Below the pieces are notes generated by a model. That model saw only the letters and a program-made list of their open reading frames with translations. It was not told the DNA's origin and did not search any database. From positions 1 to 18,120 of the forward strand of contig DUSB01000159.1 in the NCBI GenBank assembly GCA_012840625.1: 18,120 nt of DNA, given 5' to 3'. Origin of the DNA: Syntrophomonadaceae bacterium. Lineage in GTDB: Bacteria; Bacillota; Syntrophomonadia; Syntrophomonadales; Syntrophomonadaceae. How positions within the stretch are numbered: position 1 is the first letter of the stretch; each line of letters begins with the position of its first letter. Of the stretch, positions 15,050 to 18,120 are shown piece by piece. The translations under genes and the position numbers were made by a program.

Positions 15050-16255
15050 ATGAACCAGACACCACGCGCCAATCGCTTACACATCGGCCTTTTTGGCCGT
15101 CGTAACGCAGGAAAATCAGCCCTTTTCAATGCCATCATCGGGCAGGACATGGCACTGGTATCAGAACTGCCCGGTACCACCACCGATCCTGTCTTTAAAA
15201 ATTTCGAACTGCTACCGTTGGGTCCCTGTGTACTTATTGATACCGCCGGTCTGGATGATACCGGTGCGCTCGGACCCCAACGCATTAGAAAAACCCGCCA
15301 GATAATAAAGCGTGTGGACATAGCCATTCTGGTACTGGATCCCTATCAAAAAATAGATGCCTTTGAAAAGCAACTGCTGGAAGAATTTCAGCGGGAAAAA
15401 CTGCCGGTTATCAAGGTCGTGACTAAAGCAGATACTGCCCCAGTTAATTATATCCAGCAGGCTAAAGATGAATTAGGACCGCCCGTGCTGGCGGTAGACA
15501 GCTATACCGGAACTGGTCTAAGAGAACTTACTACCCGCATCATACAAGCGGCCCCGGAAGATTTTGATCAGGTCTCCCTCATCGGTGACCGGCTCCCTTC
15601 CACCTCCACCTGCATCCTGGTCTGCCCCATTGATAGCTCCGCACCCCGTGGACGCCTGATTCTGCCCCAGGTGCAGACCCTGCGCGATCTCCTGGATTAC
15701 AATCATCAGGCCCTAGTAGTCAAGGATACCGAACTGCATCGGGCTCTGGACGCCTTGTCTGCCCCACCCGATCTGGTTATTACTGATTCCCAGGCTTTCG
15801 CCAGCGTACACGCCCAGCTGCCCCGGGAAGTACCGCTAACCTCCTTTTCTATCCTTTTTGCTCGTTACAAAGGAGATCTGCCTACCCTGCTGGCAGGAAC
15901 AGCGGCTATCCCGCAACTGAAAAACGGTGATCGAGTATTGATCGCCGAGGCATGCACCCATCATCGCCAGACCGACGATATCGGTACCGTGAAAATTCCA
16001 CGCCTGCTAAAACAGCTCAGCGGTGTGGAGCTAGACATTCAGCACAGCAGCGGCTACCATTATCCCGATGATCTGGATCAGTATGCCCTCATCATCCACT
16101 GCGGTGCCTGTATGATTAACCGCCGGCAGATGCTCAGCCGCATCCATCAGGCCCTTGAGGCCGGAGTTCCAATCGTTAACTACGGTTTGTTCCTGGCCTA
16201 TGCCCAGGGTATCCTGCCCCGCGTCCTGGAACCCTTTCAAGATGAACTGCATTAA
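15050..16255 (+). CDS. hydF: [FeFe]-hydrogenase maturation GTPase HydF
   Basis: A 401-residue scaffold GTPase that receives the diiron precursor and delivers it to HydA. The N-terminal G domain shows GRRNAGKS (16-23, P-loop), PGTTTDP (41-47, switch I), DTAG (64-67) and TKAD (125-128). A dimerisation domain follows. The C-terminal [4Fe-4S] domain has the HydF signature C-x-H ... H-C-x2-C: Cys302 and His304, then His350, Cys351 and Cys354. AAGGAGG lies eight bases before ATG 15050. It is the last gene of the maturation set. The downstream hairpin at 16254-16284 is oriented for the opposite strand, although it may also slow transcription from this side. Confidence 0.96.
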   Translation: MNQTPRANRLHIGLFGRRNAGKSALFNAIIGQDMALVSELPGTTTDPVFKNFELLPLGPCVLIDTAGLDDTGALGPQRIRKTRQIIKRVDIAILVLDPYQKIDAFEKQLLEEFQREKLPVIKVVTKADTAPVNYIQQAKDELGPPVLAVDSYTGTGLRELTTRIIQAAPEDFDQVSLIGDRLPSTSTCILVCPIDSSAPRGRLILPQVQTLRDLLDYNHQALVVKDTELHRALDALSAPPDLVITDSQAFASVHAQLPREVPLTSFSILFARYKGDLPTLLAGTAAIPQLKNGDRVLIAEACTHHRQTDDIGTVKIPRLLKQLSGVELDIQHSSGYHYPDDLDQYALIIHCGACMINRRQMLSRIHQALEAGVPIVNYGLFLAYAQGILPRVLEPFQDELH

Positions 16256-16284
16256 AAAACGGGGTAGCCTCATCAACTACCCCG
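16254..16284 (-). terminator. Rho-independent terminator of the crotonase-family gene
   Basis: CGGGGTAG (16260-16267) and CTACCCCG (16277-16284) form a perfect 8-bp stem with a 9-base loop. The A-run at 16254-16259 becomes a T-run on the minus strand, 16 bases after the minus-strand stop codon. No T-run follows on the plus strand, so its value for hydF is less sure. Confidence 0.85.
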
Positions 16285-16299
16285 CCAGCAATCAGCTCT

Positions 16300-17106
16300 T
16301 TATTTACGTAAATCGTAACGGGTTACTTTGTTGAAAACGGGTTTACGCTTTTCCGCAAAAGCTGTGGCTCCTTCCATGAAATCCGGCGATGACCAGGTCA
16401 GAACCTGATACATACTTTCCAGATCAGCCTGCTGGTAGAAATCATTTTTAAGCGCTTCACGCAGCAGTTTTTTATCCCATTCTACCGTCAGCAGTGGACG
16501 TCTGGATAGTTTGTCTGCCAGAGCAAGTGCTTCTGTTAAGCACTGATCCTGTGGTACGACTTTATTACATAATCCCAATTCCAATGCTTCCTCAGCATCT
16601 AAAATCTTTCCAAACCATACAATTTCCGCTGCTTTATGGTACCCAACCTTCTGAACTAGGAAATAAGAGGTACCACTATCCGGTACAAAAGCTACGTTGA
16701 TGAACGTAAACCCAAACCGTGCTGTATCAGCAGCTATGATTAAATCGCAGGCCAGACAGGTTGACAAGGAAGCACCGGCCACCGGCCCATTAACGGCAGC
16801 AATAACCGGTTTTTTAATTTCGTAAACCGCTTCCACAATTCCCGTCGACGCATCATAGGTATCTTTGGCATGAATCGGCCCTTTGATGCTCGCCAGAGTA
16901 GAAATATCCCCACCACTGGACCATCCTTTACCTGCACCGGTAATCACGACCACCTTTACATCACGGTTTTCCTGTACCTCCTTACAAGCCAGCGGGAATT
17001 CTTCAGTCATTTTCTCGTTAATCGCATTCAACTGTTGGGGGCGGTTATATTCAATAATAGCCACACCATTGTCTTGAATTTTCAGGTTGACAGTCTCCCA
17101 CGTCAT
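16300..17106 (-). CDS. Enoyl-CoA hydratase/isomerase (crotonase) family protein, PaaG-like
   Basis: A 268-residue crotonase-fold protein acting on an acyl-CoA thioester. The oxyanion-hole segments are present: SSGGD (63-67) and NGPVAGAS (106-113). The two catalytic glutamates of true enoyl-CoA hydratase (rat Glu144, Glu164) align with Ser115 and Phe135. Asp143 in VPDSG matches the aspartate of PaaG-type and other enoyl-CoA isomerases. A delta3-delta2 enoyl-CoA isomerase or related ring/double-bond isomerase is therefore more likely than a hydratase. ATG 17106 has AAGGTGG eight bases upstream and is preferred to GTG 17118. The gene stands alone, convergent with hydF, with its own strong promoter and terminator. 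In a syntrophic fatty-acid oxidiser it would handle unsaturated acyl-CoAs; that role is inferred. Confidence 0.93.
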   Translation of the reverse strand: MTWETVNLKIQDNGVAIIEYNRPQQLNAINEKMTEEFPLACKEVQENRDVKVVVITGAGKGWSSGGDISTLASIKGPIHAKDTYDASTGIVEAVYEIKKPVIAAVNGPVAGASLSTCLACDLIIAADTARFGFTFINVAFVPDSGTSYFLVQKVGYHKAAEIVWFGKILDAEEALELGLCNKVVPQDQCLTEALALADKLSRRPLLTVEWDKKLLREALKNDFYQQADLESMYQVLTWSSPDFMEGATAFAEKRKPVFNKVTRYDLRK

Positions 17107-17145
17107 CGTTAAAACCACCTTCCGTTTAATTAAGCCAATCCCGTT

Positions 17146-17165
17146 TTTTACGCGTAAAAGCTTTT
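17146..17165. promoter_or_regulatory. Overlapping palindromes in the crotonase-gene leader
   Basis: TTTTACGCGTAAAA (17146-17159) is a perfect 14-bp palindrome, and AAAAGCTTTT (17156-17165) is a perfect 10-bp one sharing its end. They lie just downstream of the predicted minus-strand start site near 17171. They look like an operator. Confidence 0.4.
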
Positions 17166-17177
17166 GATCTTCATAAT

Positions 17178-17206
17178 ATTATAACAATTAAAAATTTAAC
17201 TGTTAA
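17178..17206 (-). promoter_or_regulatory. Strong promoter of the crotonase-family gene with an operator-like palindrome in the spacer
   Basis: On the minus strand, TTAACA (17206-17201) and a consensus TATAAT (17183-17178) are spaced 17 bp. Bases 17182-17205 form an imperfect palindrome: 11-base arms TAACAGTTAAA and TTTAATTGTTA with one mismatch and a TT centre. This covers the spacer, so a bound dimer would compete with RNA polymerase. The AT richness of the region makes part of the symmetry cheap. Confidence 0.7.
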
Positions 17207-17212
17207 GCTATT

Positions 17213-17252
17213 CTGTTCCACTCCACCGCACCGGGGACAACACACGGAACAG
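17213..17252. repeat. Inverted repeat with a CGGGGAC core, possible degenerate REP-like element
   Basis: CTGTTCC (17213-17219) and GGAACAG (17246-17252) are perfect 7-bp arms around a core containing ACCGGGGACA. The core resembles that of the palindrome at 13903-13933, but the arms differ. It may be another member of the interspersed palindromes, or an end of the adjacent transposase remnant. Confidence 0.35.
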
Positions 17253-17269
17253 GAGCAATTTTTAAGGGG

Positions 17270-17488
17270 TCAAAAAGCAAACAGCATAACCCACCCCAGG
17301 AAATCATTCACCACTCCGATCGAGGTGGGCAATACTGTAGCAGAGATTACCAAGCAGCTTTGAAGAAATACGGAATAATTTGCAGTATAAGCCAGAAAGG
17401 CAACTGCTATGATAATGCCTATACAAAGATATTCTTCAGTGCAAATTATTATCTATCTCCAACCTGCCATCAAAAGGAAATTGATTAA
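17270..17488 (+). pseudogene. IS3-family transposase (OrfB) remnant
   Basis: An open stretch ending at TAA 17486-17488 reads IIHHSDRGGQYCSRDYQ followed by SISQKGNCYDNAYTKIFF, the C-terminal catalytic part of IS3-family DDE transposases. The Asp of HSDRG is kept. The last catalytic residue, the Glu usual in DNAxxESFF, is Lys here. No start, no OrfA and no upstream two thirds of OrfB are present, and the sequence degenerates after IFFS. It is a dead fragment. Confidence 0.85.
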
Positions 17489-17609
17489 ATCATCTCATTA
17501 GTTCAGGCAGTAAATCATAGTCTGGTCAAAGATACTACTGGGAAGGGTTGGTTGCTTTTGTTTTTTAAGCTATCTGTAGAATTTATTAAGTATCGGTTTG
17601 CTTTTTTGA

Positions 17610-17660
17610 TGGCTCTATTATTCCGGAAGCGTGGCTCTTAATAACTGGGCTGGTGGCTCT
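17610..17660 (+). repeat. Three TGGCTCT motifs at exact 22-bp spacing
   Basis: TGGCTCT begins at 17610, 17632 and 17654, two helical turns apart; the last two extend to GTGGCTCTT. From memory, arrays of GTGGCTC motifs of this kind mark the ends of some IS21-family elements, where they are transposase binding sites. It lies between the IS3 remnant and the methyltransferase fragment, with no IS21 genes beside it, so it may be a leftover end. Confidence 0.6.
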
Positions 17661-17668
17661 TTCTAAGA

Positions 17669-17947
17669 TCAAAGTATATTGTTTTCAGCAATAGCTATTA
17701 AAGTATCACATGTTAAAGAAACTTCTAGCTGCTTGCGATAATAACTATCCACCCATTGCAATTCTGTTCTAGCCGTATAAGATGGCTTGTTTATCTGCGG
17801 TTTACCTGTTAGCAACCAATTCATTGCATTCTCAATACTATAACGTTGGACGCCCCTTATATCTACTTTAGTAAAGCCACCCATCTTTATAATGCTTTTT
17901 AAAGTTGTAGGATTATAATAACTTAAATGTGCCCTCTGCTGTAACCG
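17669..17947 (-). pseudogene. C-terminal fragment of a class I SAM-dependent methyltransferase
   Basis: The minus-strand frame is open from 17947 to a stop at 17669, about 92 codons, and resembles the C-terminus of Methyltransf_11/23-type enzymes: HLSYYNPTTLKSIIKMGGF (the usual 'H..ysp.tL..ll...GF') followed by VDIRGVQRYSIENAMNWLL and a final DTLIAIAE. The SAM-binding N-terminal half is absent. The likeness begins just beside the inferred end of the IS21-like element, so the gene appears to have been split by that insertion, with its start beyond the window. ATG 17884 is internal to the domain and is not taken as a true start. Substrate unknown. Confidence 0.6.
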
Positions 17948-18012
17948 CTAAACTAAAATGGACAGAAAACAACAAATAGGAATGAACATCATTTACCATA
18001 ATCCTCCAAAAT

Positions 18013-18055
18013 CGTTATGATAGAGCTGGAAATAAAAACAGCTTTTATCATAGCG
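18013..18055 (+). promoter_or_regulatory. Long hairpin directly before the transposase ribosome site
   Basis: CGTTATGATAGAGCTG (18013-18028) pairs with CAGCTTTTATCATAGCG (18039-18055) with few mismatches and a 10-base AT loop. It ends where the GGAGGGGG ribosome site begins. Such hairpins can limit transposase synthesis from outside transcripts; that role is inferred. Confidence 0.5.
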
Positions 18056-18067
18056 GAGGGGGAAGAA

Positions 18068-18120
18068 ATGACGATCATAGAAGGGTGGAATATGTATCTA
18101 GAAATCCAGGATTTGAAGAA
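18068..18120 (+). CDS. istA: IS21-like transposase IstA, 5' end only
   Basis: ATG 18068 follows GGAGGGGG at a good distance, and 17 codons are visible before the window ends. The translation contains WNMYLEIQDLK, which resembles the start of the helix-turn-helix region of IS21-family IstA proteins. With so few residues the family call is tentative. The long 5' hairpin and disrupted neighbouring gene support a mobile-element gene. Confidence 0.5.
   Translation, partial: MTIIEGWNMYLEIQDLK

Larger units (their letters stand above)
17940..18120 (+). mobile_element. Left end of an IS21-like insertion sequence, running off the window
   Basis: The element is inferred from the transposase start at 18068 and from the abrupt loss of methyltransferase coding sequence near 17940-17947. 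A TGT at 17940, the usual IS21 terminal trinucleotide, is a plausible boundary. The right end and target duplication are outside the window. Confidence 0.5.

Noticed and set aside
17107..17118. GTG 17118 as the crotonase start.
   Set aside because: ATG 17106 is placed correctly after AAGGTGG; the GTG overlaps that ribosome site.

Overview
The window looks like chromosome from an anaerobic, low-GC Gram-positive bacterium close to Syntrophomonas (Clostridia, Syntrophomonadaceae). This is inferred from gene content: a trimeric NADH-linked [FeFe]-hydrogenase, its complete maturation set, an oxygen-scavenging flavodiiron fusion and a crotonase-family acyl-CoA enzyme. Strong purine-rich Shine-Dalgarno (SD) sites and some TTG/GTG starts fit that group. 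No species can be fixed from sequence alone.

Layout. Positions 190-1359 (+) encode an unrecognised coiled-coil protein. It converges, with overlapping stop codons, on a minus-strand group: TauE/SafE permease (4712-3936), a 604-residue membrane-anchored coiled-coil protein (3914-2100) and a rhomboid protease (2042-1356). Upstream of a clear terminator lies a 873-residue minus-strand fusion (7485-4864): flavodiiron core, rubredoxin, NAD(P)H:rubredoxin reductase, second rubredoxin. A TspO/MBR gene (7717-8196, +) diverges from it.

The core is hydC-hydB-hydA (8425-11961) followed by a TM1266-type regulator, hydG, hydE and hydF (12169-16255), all on +. HydCBA would pass electrons from NADH through FMN and Fe-S clusters to the H-cluster; HydG, HydE and HydF build the diiron subcluster. 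hydB carries an exact 67-bp tandem duplication that shifts its frame. The same duplication creates an in-frame SD-ATG that could restart translation. Between hydA and the regulator is a leader with a terminator and a nested, mutually exclusive fold. The terminator ends 16 bases before the regulator start, so maturation-gene transcription must read through it.

A convergent minus-strand crotonase-family gene (17106-16300) has a strong promoter with palindromes in and below it. The last kilobase is a mobile-element graveyard: an IS3-type transposase remnant, three TGGCTCT motifs at exact 22-bp spacing, a C-terminal methyltransferase fragment, and the left end of an IS21-like element whose transposase runs off the window.

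Most worth following up: the hydB duplication with its potential restart, the attenuator-like leader before the maturation genes, a Cys-to-Gly change in the HydG C-terminal cluster motif, and the double-rubredoxin flavodiiron fusion.
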